From assembly GCA_028684405.1 (NCBI GenBank), contig JAQUGA010000035.1, positions 1-15,772 on the forward strand: a stretch of DNA of 15,772 nt, read 5' to 3'. Numbering within the stretch: position 1 is the first letter of the stretch; each line of letters starts with the position of its first letter. Positions 1-6,749 of the stretch are shown here, piece by piece. This stretch comes from Bacteroidales bacterium. Its GTDB lineage: Bacteria > Bacteroidota > Bacteroidia > Bacteroidales > WCHB1-69. A program made the translations under genes and the position numbers. Under the pieces are notes generated by a model. It had not been told where the DNA came from. It saw only the letters and a list, made by a program, of their open reading frames with translations, and did not search any database.

Positions 1-704
1 AAGATAACCAAGCTGGATATAGAAAATTGCCAGGTACTGCATTGAAAAATGCAGCAACAGGAGAAACTATTTATACACCACCTCAGGATTATGATGAAAT
101 AGTGCGTTTAATGTCTAATCTTGAGAAATATATAAATGATTCAGAAATGAGTAATGTTGATCCATTAATAAAGATGGCAATAATTCACTTTCAGTTTGAG
201 AGTATTCACCCTTTTTACGATGGAAATGGAAGAACAGGAAGAATCATTAATATACTTTATTTGGTAATTGAAAAATTACAAAATCTTCCAATTTTATATT
301 TAAGTAGTTACATTATAAAGCATAAATCTGACTATTATAAATATTTACAAAAAGTAAGAGATGAAGACTTGTGGGAAGATTGGATTCTATTTATGATAAA
401 AGGAGTTGAAGAAACAGCAAGAGAGACCATTGAATTAATCATCAAAATTAAAGAATTAATGCTTGAGTATAAACAGTTATTAAGAGATAACTACAAGTTT
501 TATAGTCAGGATTTGCTAAACAATTTATTTAAACATCCATATACCAAAATAGAATTTGTTGTACAAGATTTGGGAGTTTCAAGATTGACAGCAGCTAATT
601 ATCTAAATAAACTTGCTGAGGATAATGTATTAAAAAAGGAAAAATTAGGAACATCAAACTATTACGTAAATGAAAAACTATTTGATCTACTCACTAGGCG
701 ATAA
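1..704 (+). CDS. Fic-domain protein (probable AMP-transferase) with C-terminal winged helix, 5' end cut off by window edge
   Basis: The reading frame is open from base 3 to the stop at 702-704 and gives 233 visible residues. The codons before the TTG at 27 read DNQAGYRK and continue smoothly into the Fic fold, so TTG 27 is not the start; the true start lies outside the window. The Fic core motif HPFYDGNGRTGR (bases 207-242) matches HPFx[D/E]GNGRxxR, with the catalytic His and the phosphate-binding GNGR loop intact. Proteins of this family usually transfer AMP from ATP to a target hydroxyl. 'IYTPP' at about bases 69-83 matches the flap strand preceding the core in SoFic-like proteins. The last ~60 residues (from about base 528) look like a winged helix-turn-helix, with 'LGVSRLTAANYLNKL' as the recognition region, suggesting DNA binding or autoregulation. 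The inhibitory helix, if N-terminal, is not visible. Targets are unknown. Family call is firm; substrate is not. Confidence 0.9.
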   Translation, partial: DNQAGYRKLPGTALKNAATGETIYTPPQDYDEIVRLMSNLEKYINDSEMSNVDPLIKMAIIHFQFESIHPFYDGNGRTGRIINILYLVIEKLQNLPILYLSSYIIKHKSDYYKYLQKVRDEDLWEDWILFMIKGVEETARETIELIIKIKELMLEYKQLLRDNYKFYSQDLLNNLFKHPYTKIEFVVQDLGVSRLTAANYLNKLAEDNVLKKEKLGTSNYYVNEKLFDLLTRR

Positions 705-719
705 TTAAAGTCCTTGCAT

Positions 720-767
720 AAAAAAAGGCTATGTGCCATGCCCTTTATGAAGCATTTCACACAGCCT
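720..767 (-). terminator. Rho-independent terminator of the superoxide dismutase gene
   Basis: Read on the - strand, the arm AGGCTGTGTG pairs with CACATAGCCT (one G-T wobble), with an inner ATGC/GCAT pairing. The stem runs into seven T's (bases 720-726 on + are A). It lies 35 bases past the sodB stop. On the + strand the stem is followed only by a weak T-stretch, so it may serve the Fic gene poorly or not at all. Confidence 0.8.
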
Positions 768-801
768 AATTTGTTTAAAAAGAATTTTTAGAAACCCTAT
801 T

Positions 802-1386
802 TTATTTTTCAAATCTTTCTGCAATGACATTCCAGTCAACTAATTCCCAAAATTTGGAAATATAATCAGGTCTTTTGTTTTGGTAATCAAGATAATAAGC
901 ATGTTCCCAAACGTCGCAAGTTAATAATGGTTTATCTCCTTTTGTCAAAGGATTTCCAGCATTGCTTTCTTGGGTAATAGCCAAACTTCCATCTGCTTTT
1001 TGAACCAACCAAGCCCAACCTGAGCCAAACAATGTGGCTGATGCTTTGCTAAATTGTTCTTTGAAAGATTCTAATGAATCAAAGTGTTTTTTGATGAGGT
1101 TCAATAATTCCCCTTTGGGCTCTTTTGATCCTTGCAAATTAAATTGATTCCAATAGAATGTATGGTTCCAAACCTGTGCTGCATTATTAAAAATTCCACC
1201 AGACGATTTTTTTATGATTGTTTCCAAACATTTTTCGTTTTCAAATTCAGTTCCAACAACTAAATTGTTTAAATTTGTAACATACGCTTGGTGGTGTTTT
1301 CCATAATGAAATTCAATAGTTTTAGCCGAGATAATAGGCTCTAACGCGTTTTTTTCGTACGGTAATTCTGGTAATGTAAAAGCCAT
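802..1386 (-). CDS. sodB: Superoxide dismutase, Fe type (possibly cambialistic)
   Basis: This 194-aa cytoplasmic enzyme converts superoxide to peroxide and oxygen. The four metal ligands expected for the Fe/Mn family are present: H27 (in FHYGKHHQAY), H75 (in AAQVWNHTFYWNQF), D158 and H162 (in CDVWEHAYYLDYQN). Q71, just before VWNH, is the position of the solvent-bonding Gln in Fe enzymes. T156, two residues before D158, is Thr in E. coli FeSOD and Gly in MnSOD, so both markers point to iron. Some Bacteroidales enzymes accept either metal, so manganese use cannot be excluded. Length matches the family. It is a single-gene unit with its own terminator, divergent from the small lipoprotein gene at 1433. 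No Shine-Dalgarno is visible and I found no consensus promoter in the 46-base gap on this strand. The start ATG opens the canonical N-terminus 'FTLPELPY'. Confidence 0.96.
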   Translation of the reverse strand: MAFTLPELPYEKNALEPIISAKTIEFHYGKHHQAYVTNLNNLVVGTEFENEKCLETIIKKSSGGIFNNAAQVWNHTFYWNQFNLQGSKEPKGELLNLIKKHFDSLESFKEQFSKASATLFGSGWAWLVQKADGSLAITQESNAGNPLTKGDKPLLTCDVWEHAYYLDYQNKRPDYISKFWELVDWNVIAERFEK

Positions 1387-1388
1387 AA

Positions 1389-1419
1389 TTGTTTATATTT
1401 TGATTTATTACTAATTTTG
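1389..1419 (+). promoter_or_regulatory. Bacteroidetes-type promoter for the 63-aa lipoprotein
   Basis: TTG at 1389-1391 is followed after 20 bases by TAATTTTG at 1412-1419, an exact match to the -7 consensus TAnnTTTG of the Bacteroidetes housekeeping sigma factor, with the expected -33 spacing. Transcription would begin around 1424-1427, leaving only about 6-10 untranslated bases before the ATG at 1433. The elements also lie inside the leader of the divergent sodB gene. Confidence 0.7.
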
Positions 1420-1432
1420 CAAAAAATATATC

Positions 1433-1624
1433 ATGAAAAATTTCACTCTTATCACCATTTTGTTTCTTTTTTTAGTTTCGTGTAGTTCATCCAAAGATGA
1501 ACAAGAACGCCAACGTCAAATCGAAGATTCTATTCATTCTGCAGAATTAGAGAATGTTTTAGACGATGTAAATAGCTACTTTGAGTCGGATAGTTTATCA
1601 ACGGTAAAGAACGAAATTGAATAG
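1433..1624 (+). CDS. Small lipoprotein of unknown function (63 aa)
   Basis: The first 17 residues form a lipoprotein signal: a Lys at position 2, a hydrophobic run of Leu/Ile/Phe, then the lipobox LVSC with the lipidated Cys at residue 17. The mature part is only 47 residues, very acidic and Ser-rich (SSSKDEQERQRQIEDS), probably helical or partly disordered. After removal of the signal it would be anchored to the inner or outer membrane through the N-terminal lipid. I do not recognise a family. The gene stands alone between a good promoter (1389-1419) and a strong terminator (1688-1734), and no frameshift or truncation is evident, which supports it as a genuine short gene. The ATG is followed at once by the typical MKN start of a signal peptide, so the start is well placed. 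Confidence 0.75.
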   Translation: MKNFTLITILFLFLVSCSSSKDEQERQRQIEDSIHSAELENVLDDVNSYFESDSLSTVKNEIE

Positions 1625-1687
1625 TTTATATAGATTAAACAAATAATAAAAAAAGTTGTTTATTTTATAGCCTAATTTAGAAAGAGT

Positions 1688-1734
1688 CTATATAAAAAGG
1701 TCTCCTTGAATTCAAGGAGACCTTTTTTATATAG
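1688..1734. terminator. Long palindromic bidirectional terminator between lipoprotein gene and ilvE
   Basis: The arms GGTCTCCTTGAA and TTCAAGGAGACC (1699-1722) are perfect complements around 1710/1711. They are flanked by A5 on the left and T6 on the right, and the pairing continues into CTATAT/ATATAG. With T-tracts on both strands it can stop the + strand lipoprotein transcript (stop 1624) and the - strand ilvE transcript (stop 1747). Confidence 0.92.
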
Positions 1735-1746
1735 GTATGTTTTTTT

Positions 1747-2766
1747 TTATTCGATGATATCGCACCAGTTATGCTTATCTTCTATTTCGCCATACTGAAT
1801 TCCTCTAAGGGTTTCGTATAGTTTTGTAGACCATGGTCCGGGTACTCCTTCTTTACCAAATTTGTATGAATGTCCAGTATCTCTGTCTACAATTTCACCA
1901 ATGGGCGAAATTACAGCTGCTGTTCCGCATGCACCTGCTTCTTCAAAAGTGGATAATTCATCAGTATGAATATGTCTTCTTTCAACTTTTAATCCCAACT
2001 CTTCAGCTATTACCCGTAAGCTTTTATTGGTAATGGAAGGAAGAATCGATGGGGAGTCGGGAGTGACATAAGTATTGTCTTTTATTCCAAAAAAGTTGGC
2101 AGGACCTGCTTCGTCGATGTATTTTTTCTCTTTTGCTTCAAGGAAAAGACAGGTAGCAAAACCTTCTTTATGTGCTCTTTCGCCTGGTTTTAAACTTGCA
2201 GCGTAATTGCCTCCAACTTTATAAGAACCAGTTCCTAGTGGTGCTGCACGGTCATAATCTTTTACCAATTGAGCTCTAACAGGTTTGAAACCTTCTTTAA
2301 AGTAAGGTCCAACTGGAGTTACAAATACCATAAATAAATACTCATCTGCTGGTTTTACTCCAACTCTTTCGCCCGTTCCAATAAGCAATGGACGAATGTA
2401 TAAAGAGCCACCTGTTCCGTATGGTGGGATGAACCCTTCATTCAATTTTATTGCTTTAAATACAGCATTTTTGAAAACCTCTTCGGTCACTTCTGCCATC
2501 ATAATTCCCTGTGCAGAGTGGACTAAGCGTTTCCAGTTTTCGCGCCAGCGGAAAATACGAACTTTTCCATCTTTGCCACGGAATGCTTTTAAACCTTCAA
2601 AAGCTTCTTGTCCGTAATGCAAACAAGTAGCAGCCATGTGCATGGTAATTTGTTCTGATGAGGATACCTCCAATTCGCCCCATTTGCCATCACGATAATA
2701 ACAGCGGACATTATAATCCGTTTTAATGTAACCAAATGCTAAACTTTTCCAGTCAATGTTTTTCAT
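1747..2766 (-). CDS. ilvE: Branched-chain amino acid aminotransferase
   Basis: This 339-aa PLP-dependent fold-type IV enzyme interconverts Leu, Ile and Val with their 2-oxo acids, using glutamate/2-oxoglutarate. It makes the last step of branched-chain amino acid synthesis and the first step of their breakdown. The Schiff-base lysine is K183 in GTGSYKVGGNYAAS, the family signature. EAFEGLKAFR (about 54-63), SLYIRPLLIGTG (121-132), DEAGPANFFG (218-227) and GTAAVISPIG (281-290) are the other conserved active-site stretches. Length and C-terminus are typical of the longer BCAT class (about 340-360 aa). It is convergent with the 63-aa lipoprotein gene and shares its terminator. Upstream, 151 bases separate it from the 205-aa lipoprotein gene; a -7-like element at 2837-2844 suggests its own promoter. 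It starts at the ATG opening MKNIDWKSL, with no Shine-Dalgarno. Confidence 0.96.
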   Translation of the reverse strand: MKNIDWKSLAFGYIKTDYNVRCYYRDGKWGELEVSSSEQITMHMAATCLHYGQEAFEGLKAFRGKDGKVRIFRWRENWKRLVHSAQGIMMAEVTEEVFKNAVFKAIKLNEGFIPPYGTGGSLYIRPLLIGTGERVGVKPADEYLFMVFVTPVGPYFKEGFKPVRAQLVKDYDRAAPLGTGSYKVGGNYAASLKPGERAHKEGFATCLFLEAKEKKYIDEAGPANFFGIKDNTYVTPDSPSILPSITNKSLRVIAEELGLKVERRHIHTDELSTFEEAGACGTAAVISPIGEIVDRDTGHSYKFGKEGVPGPWSTKLYETLRGIQYGEIEDKHNWCDIIE

Positions 2767-2836
2767 AATGTTATATTTTGTTTTATATATTTCTATTTCA
2801 TTTCAATGCTCTAAATTAGAAAGATTATTTTAGAAT

Positions 2837-2844
2837 CAAAGTTA
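2837..2844 (-). promoter_or_regulatory. Possible -7 element upstream of ilvE
   Basis: On the - strand TAACTTTG matches TAnnTTTG exactly, about 70 bases before the ilvE start. No TTG is found at the usual 17-23 base distance upstream, so only half of the promoter is supported. The rest of the 151-base gap (2767-2917) is AT-rich, and I see no hairpin, RNA gene or ORF in it. Confidence 0.4.
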
Positions 2845-2917
2845 TTTATTTTAAAAGTTTCTTTTTTGAATGTTAAAAATCAAAAATTCAGACATTTGTG
2901 CTAAATCATTTTTTTGT

Positions 2918-3535
2918 TTATGGTAACAATGTCCAAAAACTATTGTCAAAAGGAGATTCTTGCTCTATTCTAACAATTCCTTTGAGTGGATGGATGTAAT
3001 ATTTAATAATGTATCCTAAATTGGGATACGTATATGTGACTTCAAAACAGTTAAATCCTCCAGCTACCGTTGCCACATACTCTTCTTTTTGAGTGAGTTC
3101 TCGTATTTCGGTATCGCTGCCAAAATACATACTGGCTTCTCTTTGATGAATCTCGCCAATGGGAGCGCCGGTTCGTAAAATATAACATGGATTGTTGAAG
3201 TCTCTATCGGTTTCGACGATTCCTAAATGATTAATTTCCAAATAGAGAGTATCGTAAAAGTGAAAATCTTCAGGGGCATAAAAATGATTGTCAATGCTGA
3301 CAATATATCGGTCTTCTCCTACTTTTTTATAATGATAATGATATCTGGAATATTGCAAACTTAAAGTTGGACCACTAATGGCATCTGTTTGTCCGCCAAG
3401 ACTATAAGAGGCATTGTCATAGGCAAAGACATAAGGATTTTCAGGCTTCACCGGTTCATCAATGGGTTTTTCTTTCTTGCACGAAATGAGTAGTAGTAAT
3501 GCTATTGAGAGAGAAAGAAATGCGAGGTTTTTCAT
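2918..3535 (-). CDS. Lipoprotein of unknown function (205 aa)
   Basis: I choose the ATG at 3535 because it opens a clear lipoprotein signal: MKNLAFLSLS, a Leu/Ile core, and lipobox LISC with Cys at residue 19. The frame is open back to 3763, but that extension overlaps the preceding gene by 149 bases and reads as its shadow. After the Cys comes a Lys/Glu/Pro linker (KKEKPIDEPVKPENP), then a compact, aromatic, probably all-beta domain from about residue 35 to the end. It includes a Tyr/His-rich strand (YSRYHYHYKK) and two Cys residues, in NNPCYIL and GGFNCFEV, that could pair in the periplasm. No family is recognised. It lies 79 bases after the D-Ala-D-Ala carboxypeptidase gene on the same strand with no terminator between, so co-transcription is likely. 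The role is not deducible from sequence. Confidence 0.82.
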   Translation of the reverse strand: MKNLAFLSLSIALLLLISCKKEKPIDEPVKPENPYVFAYDNASYSLGGQTDAISGPTLSLQYSRYHYHYKKVGEDRYIVSIDNHFYAPEDFHFYDTLYLEINHLGIVETDRDFNNPCYILRTGAPIGEIHQREASMYFGSDTEIRELTQKEEYVATVAGGFNCFEVTYTYPNLGYIIKYYIHPLKGIVRIEQESPFDNSFWTLLP

Positions 3536-3614
3536 GTCGGATGGATGTTTGTATTTCTGTTTGAACATATTTGAGATCAGTTGTTTATTCTTTTTAGGAT
3601 AAATATATAGTTTT

Positions 3615-5105
3615 TTATTCACTTTGGGCAATAGCAAGCATAAGTTGCTCCATAATATCTCGAATGTCCGAACTTTTAGTGCTAAAGTGGTTGATAATAA
3701 TCGCAAAAGAGAGGAGTTCACCTTTTTTGTTGGTAGCATATCCGGCATAAGCCCGAATTCCATTCATGGTACCACTTTTTGCCCGAATGTCAATTTTTGT
3801 TTTTTGTTTTTGGAACAATCGTCTCAAAGTACCCGATTCGCCGGCTTCTGCAAGGGATTCGTAATAAATATCGAAACATTTTTGGGTGTACATGAAATTC
3901 AAAAATGTACATAAAAAGTCGGCCGATAGTAAATTGTTTCTTGATAATCCACTTCCATCTCTAATTTGAATTCCTTCCACATCTAATTTTTGTTGTTTCA
4001 AAAAGGAGGTCACAGCAGAGTTTCCCGTGTCAAAAGATCCCATCGAAAAGCGATTCCATCCGATGGTTTTGAAAATTGCTTCTGCAAAGGTATTGTGGCT
4101 GTATTTATTGGTGATATTTATAATCGATTGTAAACTTGGAGAATAGATGGTGTGGAAAAGAGTTTGCAGTTTAGCAGTGTCGATTTCCGAGCTATGGCTA
4201 ATTTTTGATAATTTGCCACTGGTTTTAATTCCGAATGATGGAAGTGCATTATTCAGATGGTTTATAAAAACAATTTCGGGTTGTGGAATGGCTCCTTTGA
4301 CCATAAAATTTTCAGAATCAATAGGAACTGTGCCTTCCATTTGGCAGTTTCCATTAAAGTGATCTGCATAAATATTTACATTGTCGCCACTTCTTCGGGC
4401 TCCCGTTTTTACATTGTTTTGGATTTTTACATTATTTAATGCAGGAAATATAGAATCGATGGTCGCTTTATCGCCAATTTGACTTCCTGGTTTGAAATAA
4501 ACCTGATAAATATTTTCATTGAAATTCAAAGCAGAAGCTCCAGCACCATAATGATTCCCAATATCTCCCCATTGCCATGTAGGCGACACTTGATGTATGT
4601 CAAAAGAAGAAACATCGGCAATGATGGCACCGTCAATTTTATTTATTCCATTTTTCTTTAGTTCCTGAGCAACTTCCGAAAAAAGCAAGTCGGCGTTTGT
4701 CGATTTCCAACGATGTGATCCAAAAGTGGGGTCTCCATAGCCTTTTACGATGATATTTCCGTGTAAAACAGAATCTAATCCCAAAATGCCATCGTAATAG
4801 AATTCTGTCTGAAATCGATAATGCGAACCCAGGCGAACAAATGCAACACCCGTTGTAATGGCTTTCATCACCGAAGCCGGAACCAAGCTTTTTTGAGCAT
4901 TGCTTTCAATAATAATTTCTCCGCTTTTCACATTCCGAACTTGAAGACTCCAGCTGCTTTTTGCTAAAATTGGATTTCCCTCCAGTCTTTTCATCTCCTC
5001 AATCAAAGGCTGTTTCCCGATTGGAATGGACTTATTTTGTTGTCCGAGGATAGGAAAAACAATTAAAAAACAGAAAATATTTAAAAGGAAAATCCTCTTT
5101 TTCAT
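3615..5105 (-). CDS. dacB: D-alanyl-D-alanine carboxypeptidase/endopeptidase, PBP4 type (peptidase family S13)
   Basis: This is a periplasmic penicillin-binding protein of 496 aa that trims or cleaves peptidoglycan cross-links ending in D-Ala. All three active-site motifs of the class are present: S78-V-M-K81 (SxxK, nucleophile Ser), S336-H-N338 (SxN) and K443-S-G-T (KTG-like box). The spacing of more than 250 residues between the first two is the S13 hallmark, due to large inserted domains. IRDGSGLSRNN (381-391) is another S13 signature. A signal peptide covers about residues 1-21 (KKR, hydrophobic core, FPILG). The frame extends ten codons upstream to 5135, but the ATG at 5105 gives the proper MKKR signal start. 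A terminator precedes the gene (5147-5176). The symbol follows E. coli usage; the enzyme could be named PBP4-like instead. Confidence 0.93.
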   Translation of the reverse strand: MKKRIFLLNIFCFLIVFPILGQQNKSIPIGKQPLIEEMKRLEGNPILAKSSWSLQVRNVKSGEIIIESNAQKSLVPASVMKAITTGVAFVRLGSHYRFQTEFYYDGILGLDSVLHGNIIVKGYGDPTFGSHRWKSTNADLLFSEVAQELKKNGINKIDGAIIADVSSFDIHQVSPTWQWGDIGNHYGAGASALNFNENIYQVYFKPGSQIGDKATIDSIFPALNNVKIQNNVKTGARRSGDNVNIYADHFNGNCQMEGTVPIDSENFMVKGAIPQPEIVFINHLNNALPSFGIKTSGKLSKISHSSEIDTAKLQTLFHTIYSPSLQSIINITNKYSHNTFAEAIFKTIGWNRFSMGSFDTGNSAVTSFLKQQKLDVEGIQIRDGSGLSRNNLLSADFLCTFLNFMYTQKCFDIYYESLAEAGESGTLRRLFQKQKTKIDIRAKSGTMNGIRAYAGYATNKKGELLSFAIIINHFSTKSSDIRDIMEQLMLAIAQSE

Positions 5106-5146
5106 AATAAATGATTTTATCGGATAAAAGTACAAAAAAGCACAAT

Positions 5147-5176
5147 AAAAAAGCCATTTCGAAAAATGGCCTTTTT
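5147..5176 (-). terminator. Rho-independent terminator after the OmpP1/FadL-like gene
   Basis: GCCATTT-CGAA-AAATGGC (5153-5170) is a perfect 7-base-pair stem with a four-base loop. On the - strand it runs into six T's (5147-5152 are A on +), 34 bases after the stop at 5204. The + side also has a T-tract (5172-5176), but no + strand gene ends here. Confidence 0.88.
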
Positions 5177-5203
5177 ACGTTTAACTATTTCGGGCAATGA
5201 AAT

Positions 5204-6667
5204 TTAGAATCGAACTCCCATAGTAAGAACAAAGTTGCTTTGTGCAAATTGTTGATTTGCTGCGTTTACATATTTGGGAGAATATAAATAGTAATCTTCT
5301 TTCAGCATTGAATAAATGTATGCAAAATCTAAATAAATTGATTCAGATTTGAAACCAATTCCGCCTGAAATGGAAGAACGTGAAGCATCATTTATGCTTG
5401 ATTTGAAAGGATTTGTATAGTATGCATATCCCAATCTGAGAGCCATAGGCGATAGATTAAGCTCTCCACCAGCTCTGATAACGTGCTGTGCTTGATAGTT
5501 GTTTTTTACATTGTTATTTTCATTGAAGAAGTTATAATTCGAAGATCTTAAGCGGGCAGAGGAGTAGTCAACAAATTCGTAATCAAGTCCGATAAATCCA
5601 TAATTTTTGAAGACAAATGCCATGTTTCCCATCAATCTTAAAGGTGTGTTTATTTCATATTTATAATCGAGAATGTCTGATTTGATGTCGTATGAAATAC
5701 CATTTACATTTGATTTAATATCGCGGGTAAAAGAATCGCTAATTTTATAGAAGAAAGTTGGTGTGTGAACGGCTGCTCCAAATCTGATCATTTCAATGGG
5801 GCGATAAAGAAATCCAACTTTTAAGTTAACACCAGAACCGTTTGTAGTTAAATTATCGTTGATGCTAAAGTTTTTAAATCCATTGATGGTGTCGTTAATA
5901 TCGTCCTCTTCATACTGAGATGATTCCTTGTAATTAAAGTAGGGAAGACCTAAAGTAGCACCAATAAATAGTTTATCGTTATAATTTCCAGAAAGAGCAA
6001 AATACCACTCATTCATGGATCCTTTGGTGTTGATTGTTTTTCTTTGTTGCACACCTCCATTTTCTACAGGGCTTGAATACAAGAAATTAATGGTGTCAAT
6101 GGGGTCAATCAAGTAAGTTTCATATGCAAGCCAGGTGTCAAAAGCATTTAGATTGGCGGGCATAATGCCGTTTGCATGGTCGCGATATTCCGTCATCAAA
6201 GAGTTTTTGTCGTTAAAGCCTTCTATAACGGTGTTGTTATTGTAGTTTGCCAATCGATTAATCCCAAATCCAAATTGCATAAATTTCCATTGTGGGGTTT
6301 CTGAATTTGTAGCTCCAATTTTTCCGGATATAACAACTCCTAAATTACTAACATTGAAATTATATTTAAAATCTTCGGCCGACATACCGTTGTAATCAAC
6401 CATTGCCTTGCTATAATGAATAGAGGGGGAAAAGCTGATGTCAGATTTTTTATAAATACCCATCGATGCTGGATTTGTTGAAATAGCTGAATGATCTGCA
6501 CCCACAGCACCAAAAGCACCACCACTTCCTAGAAATCGAGCTGTACCACCCCAATACATTTGAGAGTAGCGAAGAGCTTCTACTTGGTTTTGTGACTTTG
6601 TTATGTTGAGAAGGCAAAGCACAAAGAAAAAACTCATTCCAAATTTTATGTATTTTCTTGTTTTCAT
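5204..6667 (-). CDS. Outer-membrane beta-barrel protein, OmpP1/FadL family-like
   Basis: The protein has 487 aa from the ATG at 6667; an ATG two codons upstream (6673) is equally possible. A signal peptide occupies about residues 1-25 (KTRKYIKFG, hydrophobic core, ITKS/Q). Next comes GGTARFLGSGGAFGAVGADH with STNPASMGIY (about 40-72), the N-terminal plug signature of the OmpP1/FadL/TodX group in Bacteroidota. The rest alternates polar and aromatic residues as in barrel strands and ends in VLTMGVRF, with the C-terminal Phe expected of outer-membrane barrels recognised by BamA. FadL relatives carry hydrophobic compounds across the outer membrane; Bacteroidota members are often labelled 'hemin receptor' without proof, and I make no substrate claim. 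It lies 82 bases downstream of the 612-aa lipoprotein gene on the same strand, so the two may be one unit. Confidence 0.85.
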   Translation of the reverse strand: MKTRKYIKFGMSFFFVLCLLNITKSQNQVEALRYSQMYWGGTARFLGSGGAFGAVGADHSAISTNPASMGIYKKSDISFSPSIHYSKAMVDYNGMSAEDFKYNFNVSNLGVVISGKIGATNSETPQWKFMQFGFGINRLANYNNNTVIEGFNDKNSLMTEYRDHANGIMPANLNAFDTWLAYETYLIDPIDTINFLYSSPVENGGVQQRKTINTKGSMNEWYFALSGNYNDKLFIGATLGLPYFNYKESSQYEEDDINDTINGFKNFSINDNLTTNGSGVNLKVGFLYRPIEMIRFGAAVHTPTFFYKISDSFTRDIKSNVNGISYDIKSDILDYKYEINTPLRLMGNMAFVFKNYGFIGLDYEFVDYSSARLRSSNYNFFNENNNVKNNYQAQHVIRAGGELNLSPMALRLGYAYYTNPFKSSINDASRSSISGGIGFKSESIYLDFAYIYSMLKEDYYLYSPKYVNAANQQFAQSNFVLTMGVRF

Positions 6668-6708
6668 GGTCATTATTTTTTTAGTTTCTTGAATTTATTT
6701 AAATGAAG

Positions 6709-6723
6709 CTAATATCATATTAG
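6709..6723. repeat. Small palindrome between the 612-aa lipoprotein and barrel genes
   Basis: CTAATAT and ATATTAG flank a single central base, a perfect 7-base inverted repeat. It is AT-only apart from its two ends, so it would make a weak RNA hairpin. It sits 42 bases before the barrel gene start and could be a protein-binding site. Function is not supported beyond the symmetry. Confidence 0.35.
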
Positions 6724-6749
6724 TTTTATTCTTTTGTTGTTTTTAATAA

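Noticed and set aside
27..29. TTG as the start of the Fic gene
   Set aside because: The frame is open to the window edge and the upstream codons read as typical Fic sequence, so the gene is simply truncated by the window.
2767..2917. Possible small RNA or terminator between the 205-aa lipoprotein gene and ilvE
   Set aside because: The stretch is AT-rich without a stable stem or T-tract; only a -7-like element could be supported.
3536..3763. N-terminal extension of the 205-aa lipoprotein
   Set aside because: It overlaps the carboxypeptidase gene by 149 bases and places a lipoprotein signal in the middle of the protein; the ATG at 3535 is better.
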